64,000 bases of DNA from assembly GCF_905171775.1 (NCBI RefSeq), contig NC_053489.1:593339344-593403343 (forward strand). Direction: 5' to 3'. This DNA comes from Rana temporaria. Lineage: Eukaryota; Chordata; Amphibia; Anura; Ranidae. A program made the position numbers and the translations under genes. How positions within the stretch are numbered: the stretch's first letter is position 1; every line of letters starts with the position of its first letter. The notes beneath the pieces are model-generated. The model ran no database searches. It saw nothing but the letters and a program-made list of their open reading frames with translations, and had not been told where the DNA came from. This document shows positions 43,894-55,710 of this stretch, piece after piece.

Positions 43894-44260
43894 TATAAAC
43901 AATGTAACATCTCGTAATGTAACAACCTCTGGGAATTTAGTGTTCCCATAACGTATTGTGAGGTTGTCGCCCACTAAACGAGGCCGGACAAGCTCACCAA
44001 GAAGTGGCATGCGTTTCCACTCATATTACTGTGAAGGAAAGATGTATCTGGGAAACAAAACCTTAACAGAAATAAAACCAGGCACGGTCAGTGTGTAAAG
44101 TAGAAAACCAGTATCTGGCTAAAGTAATTGTCTGTTCAGCTTAGAATCAAGATGGGAAGGGAAAGAAAAAAAAAAAGAAAACAATTTGAGGTACCACCCT
44201 GTCCCAGAACTAGAGTGAGGTATCCACGGCTCAGTTCCACAACAGTGCCAACCATAAGCA
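43894..44260. other. Anonymous sequence, possibly LINE spacer
   Basis: There is no coding. It lies downstream (on the minus strand) of the ORF1 fragment at 44590-44830 and may be the linker of that truncated LINE. Confidence 0.35.
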
Positions 44261-44589
44261 TGTGCTTGGAAGGGGGATGAGAAAAACAACAGAAAAAATA
44301 AAACCTTTTAAATCCAGGGGGAACAGTGTGTCCAACATTTTGGAGGAATTTCCAACAACAGAATGTCCAACATCAATACCGGCAGTCAATGCCGCAACTC
44401 TGGGTCAGAAGATCGGGATTCAGTTCTGCTTCATCCGTGTGCTCCCATGGCTGGGTTGGACCACTTGGATGAGAAGCGGCCTTGTTGGGACCATATGGGT
44501 GAAATCGTTCTTTCCCTTGCTTGCCGGGGAGATGGGGATAGAGGTTCCCTAGTGAGCAGTCTGAGGTCCAGCAGGATTTCCTCCCCATC

Positions 44590-44830
44590 TCAGGAGGCAA
44601 ACGAATACATCTTACCCTTGTAGGCAAATGAGAGACAGAAGGGAAAAGACCATCGATATTTTATATGGCGATTGATTAGGTGCGACAATAGGGGCTTCAG
44701 TGCATGTCTCTTCTGGATGGTCTGTTGGGAGATGTCTACAAATATTTGGACTGGGTGGCCTAATAAGGATATGTCTCCCTTACTCCTGGCTTCCGACATA
44801 ATTTTTTCTTTAACCGGGACCATTATGCAG
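44590..44830 (-). pseudogene. Tx1 LINE ORF1 C-terminal fragment
   Basis: The minus-strand frame contains QIFVDISQQTIQKRHALKP and IKYRWSFPFCLSF, matching QIFADISQLTINKRRAMRP and IKYQWGFPFSL in element B ORF1. Only the last third of ORF1 is present. Coding similarity stops near 44830, where a TTAA-family sequence begins, so the fragment is cut by the insertion or by a deletion at its edge. Confidence 0.8.
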
Positions 44831-45660
44831 GTAAAGGACCTGGCCCCTTTTTGCAATTCGGCACTGCGTCGCTTTAACTGACAATTGCACGGTCATGCGA
44901 TGTGGCTCCCAAACAAAATTGATATCCTTTTTTTCCCACAAATAGAGCTTTCTTTTGGTGGTATTTGATCACCTCTGCGGTTTTACATTTTTTGCGCTAT
45001 AAACAAAAATAGAGGGACAATTTTGAAAAAAAATTCAGTATTTTTTACTTTTTGCTATAATAAATATCCACAAAAGATTTAAAAAAAAATATTTTTCCTC
45101 AGTTTAGGCTGATACGTATTTCTTCTACATATTTTTGGTAAATAAGCATTTATTGATTGGTTTGCGCAAAAGTTATAGAGTTTACAAAATAGGGGATAGT
45201 TGTATGCCATTTTTATTAAGATTTTTTTTTTTTACTAGTCAGTGATTTTTTTCATGACTGCGACATTATGGCAAACACATCGGACACTTTTGATGCATTT
45301 TTGGGGCCATTGTCATTTTCACAGCGAAAAGTGCTATAAAAATGCACTGATTACTGTGAAAATTACAATGGCAGTAAAGGGATTAACCACTAGGGGTCGC
45401 TAACAGGTTAAGTGTGCCCTAAGGGAGTGATTATTACTGTAGGGGGGCTTGGCTGGACGTGTAAAGTCACTGATCTTCGTTCCCTATAACAGGGAACAGA
45501 CGATCAGTGACAAGCCACAGAGAAGAACGGGGAAGGTTTGTTTACACTCACCTCTCCCCGTTCTTCAGCTCCTGTGACCCGATCGTGGGACACTGGCGGT
45601 GATCGGGTCCACGGGTCCCGTGGGCGCGGTAATGGCTGAGCACTTAAAGGGCCACAGGAG
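44831..45660. mobile_element. TTAA-family (CCACTT) element, ends missing
   Basis: It starts abruptly at GTAAAGGACCTGGCCCC and carries the family blocks: GGCACTGCGTCGCTTTAACT, TGGCTCCCAAACAAAATTG and GCGCTATAAACAAAAATAG. A hairpin lies at 45467-45510 (TCACTGATCTTCGTTCCC paired to its inverted copy) and a second at about 45523-45564. The terminal CCACTT and TTAA are not found at either end. The right limit is approximate. Confidence 0.75.
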
Positions 45661-46147
45661 CCCTCCGCACTTAAAGGGCCACAGGAGCCCCACCGCGCTC
45701 CGCTGCATTGTCTGATCCTGCACCCAGATTGCTGTTTGTAGCTAGGATAGCCCGGTGTCCGCTCCCGGCGCCGCACACATGCGCACCATCAGGAGGGTTT
45801 TTTTTTTTTTTTTTTTTTTTAGCAAGTCGGCGGTGGAGGAAGAAGTCATTGGTGGAGGAACTGGAAAAAGAAGACATTGGAAAAGAAAGAAGGCACTGTG
45901 CTAGACATTGTTTCTACGATGGGGGACATTCTTAATTTTTAAGGACATGTCAAAAATCGTCTCTTGTTTTTTTGTAACACTGCACTGCTTTTTTTTGGGT
46001 GAATGGGTAGGGGTACAATGTTTTTTATATTTATTCAATTTTCAGTATTAGTTCACTTGGTATTGCGAAGGACTTTAACTTTTAGAAGTGTGGACTGTGC
46101 AGTGTTCTTCCCACTCCAATCAGAACAGCCCCCCTCCATGCAGTAGA
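45635..46147. other. Tandem duplication and anonymous sequence
   Basis: CACTTAAAGGGCCACAGGAG is tandemly doubled at about 45640-45690. A long T run lies at 45799-45821. Nothing else is recognisable. Confidence 0.5.
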
Positions 46148-48060
46148 TAGTTACATAGTTACATATTTAGTCAGGTTGAAAAAAGACACAAGTCCATCCA
46201 GTTCAACCATAAAAAAAATAAGCAAACAAAATAAAAAACATAATACAATCCCATACACCCAACTCCATACCCACAGTTGATCCAGAGGAAGGCAAAAAAC
46301 CCCAGCAGAGCACGATCCAATTTGCTACAGCAGGGGAAAAAATTCCTTCCTGATTCCCCGAGAGGCAATCGGATTTACCCTGGATCAACTTTACCTATAA
46401 ATCTTAGTACTCAGTTATATTATGTACATTTAGGAAAGTATCCAGGCCTTTCTTAAATCAATCTACCGAACTGGCCAGAACCACCTCTGGAGGGAGTGCG
46501 TTCCACATTTTCACAGCTCTTACTGTGAAGAAACCTTTCCATATTTGGAGAAGAAATCTATTTTTCTCTAGACGTAAAGAGTGCCCCCTTGTCCTCAATG
46601 TTGACCGTAAAGTAAATAATTCAACACCAAGTTCACTATATGGACCCATTATAAATGTTTACATGTGGATTATACCCCCCTTATCCTCCTCTTCTCAAGA
46701 GAGAATAAATTCAGTTCTTCCAATCTTTCCTCATAGCTGAGCTCCTCCATGCCTCTTATGAGTTTGGTTGCCCTTCTCTGCACCTTCTCCAGTTCCCCAA
46801 TATCCTTTTTGAGAACTGGTGCCCAAAACTGAACTGCATATTCCAGATGAGGTCTTGCTAATGATTTGTACTGGGGCAAAATTATGTCTCTCTCTCTGGA
46901 GTCCATACCTCTCTTAACCACTTAAGCCCCAGACCTTTAGGCAGCTAAATGCCCAGGCCAGGTTTTGCGATTCGGCACTGCGTCACTGCGTAACAGACAA
47001 TTGCGCGGTCGTGCGACGTGGCTCCCAAACAAAATTGGCGTCCTTTTTCCCCCTGAAATAGAGCTTTCTTTTGGTGGTATTTGATCACCTCTGCGGTTTT
47101 TATTTTTTGCGCTATAAACAAAAATAGAGCGACAATTAAAAAAAAAAAACAATATTTTTTACTTTTTGCTATAATAAATATCCCCCAAAAACATATATAA
47201 AAATATTTTTTTTCCTCAGTTTAGGCCGATACGTATTCTTCTACCTATTTTTGGTAAAAAAAAATCCAATAAGCGTTTATCGATTGGTTTGCGCAAAATT
47301 TATAGCGTTTACAAAATAGGGGATAGTTTTATTATTATTATTTTTTTACTACTAACAGCGGCTAACAGCGATTGTTTTTGTGACTGCGACATTATGGCAG
47401 ACACTTCGGACAATTTTGACACATTTTTGGGACCATTGTCATTTTCACAGCAAAAAATGCATTTAAATTGCATTGTTTATTGTGAAAATGACAGTTGCAG
47501 TTTGGGAGTTAACCACAGGGAGCGCTGTAGGAGTTAGGGTTCACCTAGTGTGTGTTTACAACTGTAGGGGGGTGTGGCTGTAGGTCTGACGTCATCGATC
47601 GAGTCTCCCTATAAAAGGGATTACTCGATCGATGCAGCCGCCACAGTGAAGCACGGGGAAGCCGTGTTTACATACGGCTCTCCCTGTTCTTCAGCTCCGG
47701 GGAGCGATCACGAGGGGGCGCGCCCTCGTCCCGGATCGCTCCCTGCGGGTTACCGACCGCCGCATGTACCGGGGGGGTCCCGATCGGACCCCCGACCCGC
47801 GGAAAGGCGGGGACGTACATGTACGCCCATATGCCTGTACGTGCCATTCTGTGGACGTATATGTACATGCGGCGGGCGTTAACCGGTTAATACAAGAAAG
47901 GACTTTGCTAGCTTTGTAAACCACAGCTTTATTGAGCTTATGATCTACCAAAACCCCCAGATCCTTCTCCACTATGGATCCCCCCAGAAGATGACACAGT
48001 ATTTCTCTCAAATTGCACTGTACATGGACAGTACCCACCCCTACTGACATTTCCTGCTAC
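46148..48060 (-). mobile_element. 5'-truncated CR1-group LINE, split by a TTAA element
   Basis: On the minus strand, 48060-47891 encodes VEKDLGVLVDHKLN. Coding resumes at 46913 with KRGMDSRERDIILPQYKSLA, then RPHLEYAVQFWAP, KVQRRATKLI and SLEKRR; a separate frame reads FFTVRAVKMWNALP. These are reverse-transcriptase C-terminal blocks of CR1-type LINEs. The 3' region includes GTTGATCCAGAGGAAGG and ends in GTTACATAGTTAC repeats near 46150. Frameshifts near 46660 and the insertion make it dead. Confidence 0.85.
46918..47886. mobile_element. TTAA element inserted in the CR1-group LINE
   Basis: TTAA at 46914-46917 and 47887-47890 flanks CCACTTAAGCCCCAG and GGCGGGCGTTAACCGG. The right end is slightly degenerate (AACCGG instead of AAGTGG). 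Hairpins lie at about 47593-47635 and 47660-47679 (AGCCGT/ACGGCT). There is no transposase. Confidence 0.9.
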
Positions 48061-48689
48061 CAAGAAATGATCAGTGCCTGGGGGATATGGGGGCAAATAA
48101 TCAGCAGTCCGATCTACAGTAAGAGCGATCCTATGTCATCTGTTGTATGGTGAATCACTGTTCTGAGAGGGAGGGGAGATCACAGCACAGCTCACTCCAC
48201 CTCCCAGCTGTAATAATTTTCAGCCTGTACGTTTTTTGTAGGGGGAACTCATGGGTGGAATTGTATTGGTGACTCAATGTGGGGGGGAGAGGGGTTAACA
48301 ATCATTTATGCTTGGGATTAGAAATTTGTGGCCTCCGGGCCCCTGTGGACCTCCGGACCCCTTACAGGTGTACTGCCTGTACCCCCTGATGGCGGCCCTG
48401 CTTACACATCAGGGGGGCTCGCAGTTTGTTATCTTCGCCTGGGACACTTGATGACCTTGTCCTAGCACTACCTGCACTTCACACAGGGCACTCAACAGAT
48501 CTCCTCCTCCCTATACAGCACATATCTGAGATCAGCTTCCTTTACAGACACAGCCTCCATATTCACAGTGTGTAGCTGACTGCTATGTTGAAGTTCTAAC
48601 CTGTGAAATTCACAGATTAGAATGACAGTGCAGCTGTAGTAGTCAGCTACACACTGTGCAGATTGAGCTGAGTGCTCTGCCAGATGTGA
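48061..48689. other. Anonymous sequence
   Basis: I see no coding family or paired ends. GTGAATTCACAG-like phrases near 48600 are short and may be chance. Confidence 0.45.
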
Positions 48690-49265
48690 CCATGTCCTCT
48701 TCTCTGCTAACACCTGTCCTCTGCCCTGCTAAATACTTTACACTGCTCTGCTGACCCCCTGTACTCTGCCCTGCTGACCCCTGTCCTTTGCCTTACTGAC
48801 ACCTGGCTTTTGCTCTGATAATCCTTGTTCTCCACCCTGCTGACTTCTGTCTTCTGCCCTGCTGACCCCTATCCTCTGCCCTACTGACTCTTGTACACTC
48901 TCTTGCTGACCTCCCATCCTCTGCCCTGCATACCCCTATCATCTGCCTTACTGACCACCTGTACACTGCCCTACTGACTCTTGCAAACTCTTTTGATGGT
49001 CTCCCATTTTCTTCCCTACTAACCCATTGTACAATGACCTGCTGACCCACTGCACACTGCCCAGCTTTCCAATGTCCTCTAGCCCTGCTAAGCCCAATAC
49101 ACTGCCCTGATAATTCACTGTACACTGCCCTACAAACGAATGGCCTCTGTACACTGCCATACAAACTGCTGACCATAGCCTCAAGCCTGCTGACCCACTG
49201 TATATTCCCCTACTGACATCTATACACTGCCCTGCTAACATTGCATCCTCTGCCTCCCTGACATT
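48690..49265. repeat. Degenerate minisatellite, CTGCCCTGCTGACC unit
   Basis: Irregular tandem copies of CTGCCCTGCTGACCCCTGT and relatives run for about 575 bases with variable spacers. The minus-strand frames here (48793-49241) are translations of the repeat and not genes. Confidence 0.8.
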
Positions 49266-51629
49266 TTTTACTGCGACCCCACATCAGACAGGCTAGATCC
49301 AACCATGCAACATTATATTCATCATCATCATTATCATCTCTCCTATGTCACTTTTGTATTTGTTAAAAATAATCATTTGGTAAAAGTGGCAAATGGAAAA
49401 CAGTTTATAAGTTGACAGGCTGACAAAACAGAGATAAAGGTCATTGTTCTAAAACTATTAATAAGATGTTTGTGTAAACTGTGTTCAGTTTCAGATCATT
49501 ATTACAGCCCCACACTGTAGTGTACCAGAAGAATGATTAGAAATAGGTGGCGATCAGTATCCTAATTAGAAACCTCTTTATTATGGAGCTAGCATGAAAG
49601 GTCAAACAAATTGCTTCTATTTATGATTAGCAGTAGGAGTACAAGTTGGTGGCGTCCTTGTAGAGTGAAACCTACAAAGGTTAAAGTTTTAGGTTGGCTT
49701 AACATATATATACAGTATTCATCAGCTTGTTTTCCTAATAAGCAAAATTAATTCGACAAGGTACAATAATTAAAGAGCAACTCTACCCAAATGGGATTTC
49801 TGTGTTTTAGAGAAAATGGTACAAGGTTTAACCCCCTATTAACTTTTCCCTTTTGTTGGTGTCACAGCCACTGCATAATCCAAATAAAACAATATATATT
49901 AGTTCTAATAAATCAGTTTTAGTTAAATATATACATTCATATACGTGTAGCGCTGCCTCCGCAGGAGCTGCTTGATATTTGGGTTCTCTGTTTTTTTGCC
50001 TTGACTCTATGAACAACCTCAGCCACTCTGACACACCAGGTTAAGCAATTGGATACCACAATATTATTGGGAACACAAATATAAATATCCTACACACAAC
50101 TATGTTTCAGTATCACAAAGCAAACACCCAACTGGATAGTGATAAAGAAATGTAATATATTGTATAGTAGATGGCAGTATATGCATAAATTAGCAAATAG
50201 AGAATTAGTTTAATCACAGTTCACTGGACAATGTCATCTCTATGTTACAGTAGCTTAGAGCTTTGTATCATTAGATTGAAGTAAACCTAGTAACCCACAA
50301 AATCAGCAAAAAGCAGTAGCATTGGTAAACAATAACAGCAATGGTGCTCATTACTGCTATAACTCTTCTGTTACCAGCAGGCTGTAACCAGTTTACAATG
50401 TGCACTATATGAATGGCTAAAATGAAATATAATGCTCCCCAAAGAGGTAAATCTTACCATAGACAATTGGCTAAGTTCTTGTTAAGCAGCTATCTGCTTG
50501 AGCAGTCCTTAACGTTAGTTCTTCAGCTGGGTGGTGTTTGTGCCCAGTTTTTATAAAAGTGCACATGAGTACCATCCCAATAAAGTCTACATACAGTGCA
50601 TATGTATGTTAATTAGATGGCCAGTTCCTATGTGCTCAGTAATTACTAGCAGTGATACCTGGAGCAACTCCAGTCCTCACACGTTACCAGTGCTCCAGTT
50701 TCTGTCTCAAGTTAGTGTGCACTTAGGGATAGTGATGTGCACATTCTGGTCCCCTCACAGAAAAAAGATGTTCTCTCTCTGAAGTCTGGACAAGCAACTG
50801 CTCAATTTTCCTAATTTTCCTCAAAATTCTAAAATTAGTAGCAACACATTTAGATGATTAAAATCTCCAGTCTGCCCTAAGCAGCCAAGTCAGACAGCAC
50901 ATTTCATACAAAACAGTTAACTTAGAAAAAATACAGGGCATCATAAATCATAACTAGCCCAGGGTCTTCAAAGAACTTCTGATGAGACCTGGTCATAAAT
51001 GGTTAAGTCATTATTGGAATGAATATGTGAATCCTTAAGCCAATGGTGCTTCTCTTATCTATGTCACCAACTCACCATGTTTCTGGGGAGTTCAGCTAAT
51101 ATGTTCAACCCATTGATAACCATTTCCCTTAATGGAGTTCACCAATGTTATCATAAACACTAGCCACTGTCTCATATACAGCACAAATCACATCTGTGCT
51201 TGTCAAAGCTAGAATTTTGGCATCTGGATTTTTCATGGGCAATTTTGATAAAGCCCAACAATCATAAAAGGAATAAACATGCCTGACTAAATATTTTAAT
51301 GTTCCAGGAGAATTAGCTATTTATGAGATTATTTAAAATATTTTTTTTCAGCCAAATAGTATGTAGGGAACATTGCCTTCTTCTGTTAGCTGTTAATACC
51401 ACAGTGTTAAATATAATTATGTACTAGTTGTTCCTGTCTTTGAGAGGCTGACTTTGAAACCCCAGAAGGAGAAAGTCTTAAAAACATGTCCTATCCATGC
51501 TGTTAAATGCAGACCAGAAGAGGCTATTATATAGGTATATAAACAGGGCCAAGGATAAATCCAAGGGAAAAAAACAAGCTTACTTACCGACCAGCTCCCA
51601 GACAAACCAATTAAACCTGTCTAACAGTA
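49266..51629. other. Longest anonymous stretch in the window
   Basis: It is AT-rich and low in recognisable repeats. No open frame exceeds about 85 codons and none shows family motifs. If any unique host sequence is present in the window, this is the likeliest place. Confidence 0.5.
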
Positions 51630-52108
51630 TGGCCCCGTACACACGAGAGGATTTATCAGCGGAAATGGTCCTCCGGACCGTTTCCGCGGATAAATCCTCT
51701 GGCGGATTTTGATCTGATGGTTGTACTAACCATCAGATCAAAATCCGCGCGGAATTCCCTCCGCGGTGACGTGTCGCGCCGTCGCCGGGATGATGACGTG
51801 GCGACGTGCGCGACGCTGAAATATAAGGACTTCCACGCATGCGTCGAATCATTACGACACATGCGAGGGAGGGAATCGGACGGATTGATCCGGTGAGTCT
51901 GTACAGACCAGCGGATCAATCCGCTGGACTGGATTCCAGCGGATAGATTTCTTAGCATGCTAAGAAATTTTTATCCGCTGGAAATCCATCGGCCCAAAAT
52001 ATATCCGCAGATAAATATCCGCTGGGTCGTACACACCAGCGAATCTATCCGCTGAAACCGATCCGCGGATAAATTCCAGCGGATAGATCCTCTCGTGTGT
52101 ACGGGGCC
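51630..52108. mobile_element. Harbinger-like MITE, ATCCGCGGAT subfamily (second copy)
   Basis: The ends TGGCCCCGTACACACGAGAG and CTCTCGTGTGTACGGGGCC are flanked by GTA and TTA (one mismatch). It is colinear with 320-797, including the left hairpin, CACGCATGCGTCGAATCATT, GCATGCTAAGAAATTTTTAT and the right CGCGGATAAATTCC. The two copies differ mainly at scattered bases. Confidence 0.88.
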
Positions 52109-52111
52109 TTA

Positions 52112-53349
52112 GTGTTAAAAACAGAGGATTAGTCTGCACGCATTTGCAAATGCATGCGTAAGCCACAGAGCCTCACCGCGGCACCCTGGTATCTGTGGTA
52201 CCTAACCAGTAGTGTATTTAGGTTTCGTGCTGCCCTAGGCCTGATTAAACTTGTGTACCCCCTAATTTAAATATGACCCACCCCTTCCTGTCAAGTCCAC
52301 ACCTCTTTCTGTTTAAGACCCGCCCTGAATTTTTTGAATGGGGACACTACTTCCGAGGGGGGCAATGGATTCCCTTAATTTGTATAGGTTTCCTCTCACT
52401 TCCTGTTTGGCTATGGGGCAGGAAGTGAAGGGAAATCTCTGCAATGGGACAGGGATGGTAAAAAATATACTGACAGGGGGCTATTACCCTCCATTACTCT
52501 ATCCAAAATGAAAAAAAAAGTGTTGCCTATAGTTTTACTTTAAGCACACATTTCTGATAATTTGATGGAGAGGAGTATGAAGATATAACCATGGCAATGG
52601 TGCAGCAGAAAACATACAGCACAGTGAGGAAGGCTTGTGGTCCAGGATGAAAGGACAATCAAAATTAGAAGTGGCAACCCCCCCGCCACATTTACGGAAT
52701 GCTGGCTGCCCGCACACCGGAAGCAGTGCGGCCGCTTTATGGCGGCGCTAGACTAATTTGCTTCTTAGCCCAGTCTGCCCCATAACAGTGTAGCGCAAGC
52801 CGGCGGGGACTCTTTCTGTGCTGCCCCCCTGCAAAGTGCTGCCCTAGGCCTGGGCCTTGTTGGCCTAGGCCAGGATACAACATTGTACCTAACACAAACT
52901 TATAAGTGTCTCCACAGTGGAAGCACATGCATTCTGATGGATAGGTGAGGGCGGGTGGACTGAAGGGGAGACCACCTCTTCTTAAATGTACAGGAGCACA
53001 CTAAGCACCCAGCATGTAGCTCAATGGCTACAAAGGTGTCAGTGCGCTGTCTGACCAATATACACAACAGTGATACAAAAAGGACACCACTCCCCCCATC
53101 TATAGCTGGCCATAGCAGTAAGCAGCATTGGAAGGCTATATAAGATATAAACATGAAATATAAGTATATGAATCCGCGCAATTAACCTAAAATACCAGTG
53201 GAAAAACCCACAACAAGGGGCGATTGACGTCCTGAGGTGAATTAATAAGAAGCTGCCTCTACATAATTATAAGTGGAGTAAATGAGTAAATTGATTGAAC
53301 GTGTAGGATTGGCGCTAATTAAAATTCATGAACCTTACCAGTCTCTGTC
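52112..53349. other. Anonymous sequence with an old dispersed repeat
   Basis: GTGCTGCCCTAGGCCTG near 52228 recurs near 52838 in the same orientation, with CCTAGGCC also inverted, suggesting an old repeat of about 650 bp whose ends are unclear. There is no coding. Confidence 0.4.
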
Positions 53350-53353
53350 TTAA

Positions 53354-54184
53354 CCACTTAAGGACCGCCTCCTGCAGATATACGATCTGCAGAATGGCAC
53401 GGCTGGGCACAAGCACGTACCTGTACGTCCTCTTTAAGTGCCCAGCCGTAGGTCACAAGCTCGCGCCCGCGACCTGGTCCGAAGCTCCGTGACTGCGGCT
53501 GCGGGACCCGCGGACCCGATCGCCGCTGGAGTGCCGTGATCGGTCCCTGGAGCTGAATAACGGGGAGAGCTGTGTGTAAACACAGCTTCCCCGTTCTTCA
53601 CTGTGGCGCTGCCATTGATCGTGTGTTCCCTGATATAGGGAAACACGATCAATGACGTCACACGCCCAGCCCCGCCCCCCTACAGTTAGAAACACAGATG
53701 AGGTCACACTTAACCCATTCAGCGCCCCCTAGTGGTTAACTTCATTTTTAATGCATTTTTTGCTGTGAAAATGACAATGGTCCCAAAAATGTGTCAAAAT
53801 TGTCCGATGTGTCCGCCATAATGTCGCAGTCATGAAAAACTTTGCTGATTGCCGCCATTAGTAGTAAAAAATGATTTTTTTATAAAAATGCAATAAAACA
53901 ATCCCCTATTTTGTAAACGCTATAAATTTTGTGCAAACCAATCGATAAACGCTTATTGAGATTTTTTTACCAAAAATAGGTACAATAATACGTATCGGCC
54001 TAAACTGATATATATATATTTTTGGGGGATATTTATTATAGCAAAAGTAAAAAATATTGAATTTTTTTCAAAATTGTCGCTCTATTTTTGTTTATAGCGC
54101 AAAAAATAAAAACCGCAGAGGTGATCAAGTACCACCAAAAGAAAGCTCTATTTGTGGGAAAAAAAGGACGCCAATTTTGTTTGA
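53354..54184. mobile_element. TTAA-family element, reverse orientation, one end lost
   Basis: TTAA at 53350-53353 precedes CCACTTAAGGACCGCC. The GC-rich end comes first, with hairpins at 53562-53593 and 53612-53656. The family blocks then follow inverted (TTTTTGTTTATAGCGC and the CACAAATAGAGC complement). Similarity stops at 54184, where the TTGATGGAAG sequence begins. The other terminus is missing. Confidence 0.85.
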
Positions 54185-54297
54185 TGGAAGTCATCAGAGC
54201 TTCTGCTCATTTACTAAGCTCTGGAGCAACTGCATTTGCAGAGTACAATTGCTCTTTGCAAACTGCACAGTCTTTTTTCCTTAAGTAAATCAACCCC
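54185..54297. mobile_element. Fragment ending in AAGTAAATCAACCCC
   Basis: It shares the right terminus of the palindromic MITE at 29946-30191 and has internal GCTCTGGAGCAACTGC- and TTTGCAAACTGC-type sequence. It abuts the truncated TTAA element, so its arrival may have caused that truncation. Confidence 0.55.
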
Positions 54298-54843
54298 TAT
54301 ATCTCAAATAGGAAAAAAGTGAGAAAAAAATATGGTATATTTTTAATTTGCTGTTCAGTTTAATGGTTATGATTATGCTAAAATAACTTGTGTTTTGTCT
54401 AGCCTAGAGGAAATTAGGACAACTAAACTAAATACTCATCTCAAGGGTGAAATAAAAAGATTTAATTTACTGTAAATAAAGGCCTAAAAAAGTAAATACA
54501 AAACAGATTCTTTATATAATATCTACTAAACCCAACTTTATGAAAATAATATATTACATACGGTCTTTTACATTAAGCTGACCTCTTTCATGTGTACATC
54601 TAAAAATAAAACAAACATATAGCTTCTCTTTAATCCTTGTTTGAAACAATCCCAATCCCCAATTTAAATGACTAATCTAGTGGCCAGAAAACAGCACTGT
54701 GCATCCAGAAAAAGGTCACCTGAGGGCATGATAAAGTTGTAGAATTCATATGAATTGTTTTTCCATGATTCCCAATCAAGTGAGACCGCCCTCATGGTAG
54801 TCAGGGGGCAAAAACCCCTATCTGAGTGGACTGGTTCTCCAAA
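54298..54843. other. Anonymous AT-rich sequence
   Basis: I see no coding or paired ends. Confidence 0.5.
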
Positions 54844-55261
54844 GGCCTCATATACACGATAGGTTAAACAGAGGACAACGGTCTGATGGACCGTTTTCAT
54901 TGGTCAAAACCGATCGTGTGTGGGCCCCATAGGTTATTTAACCATCGGTTAAAAAAAAGCCAACTTGCTTTAAATTTAACCAATGGATTCCTAACCGATG
55001 GGAAAAAAACGATTGTTAGTAGGCACAACCATTGGATAAAAATCCACGTATGCTCAGAATCAAGTCGACGCATGCTTAGAAGCATTGAACTTCATTTTTT
55101 TCAGCACGTCGTTGTGTTTTACGTCACCGCGTCCTGACACGATCTTTTTTTAACCGATGGTGTGTAGGCGCAACGGACCATCAGTCAGATTCATCTGTTA
55201 ACCGATGAAAACGGTCTATCGGTCCGTTCTCATAGAATGGACTGATTGTGTGTACGCGGCA
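54844..55261. mobile_element. Harbinger-like MITE, CCGATGAAAACGG subfamily
   Basis: The ends GGCCTCATATACACGATAGG and CTGATTGTGTGTACGCGGCA are inverted, and TAA follows the right end. The left 70 bases form a hairpin around GGTCTGATGGACC. The core 55044-55132 has AATCAAGTCGACGCATGCTT, then CACGTCGTTGTGTTTTACGT and CACCGCG. It is the sister of 62813-63235. Confidence 0.85.
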
Positions 55262-55264
55262 TAA

Positions 55265-55706
55265 GACTCTCATCTTGTATTGTTCTTCTCAATATAAACG
55301 TGTTAGAGCAGGGAAGATGGTCGTGGCTTGTGTTTGTGAACCGAAGTGGAGCTCACGTACTAAAGCAAATTTTTGTGAACTCTTCTGTTCGCAAACTCAG
55401 TTGAACAGAAGGGTTTGTGAACCGAGGTATAACTGTACCATGTAAATATGAATACAAGGATATACAAATTATGAGTCTTATAATCTTTCATGTTCACATT
55501 TAGATAAGAGCTGTTCCTGATCTTCACCTCCTCCTGAATAAGTGGGAAACCGCAAACCATGTAGAAAACAAGCTCTTTAGAAACTCATTCCTTGACTATA
55601 ACTCTGGATACTTTCTATAAGGATTGATGTTGCATAGTGGAGTTCTTCCTTTCATAAAGAATGTGAAGATATAGTATGTTATTGTATTTGTTTTTATGAT
55701 TGTTAC
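55265..55706. other. Anonymous sequence
   Basis: There is no recognisable gene. GTTTGTGAACCGA-type phrases recur near 55335 and 55411. Confidence 0.45.
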
Positions 55707-55710
55707 TTAA

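Noticed and set aside
48793..49241. 127- and 97-codon minus-strand frames
   Set aside because: They follow the degenerate minisatellite and have no protein-family resemblance.
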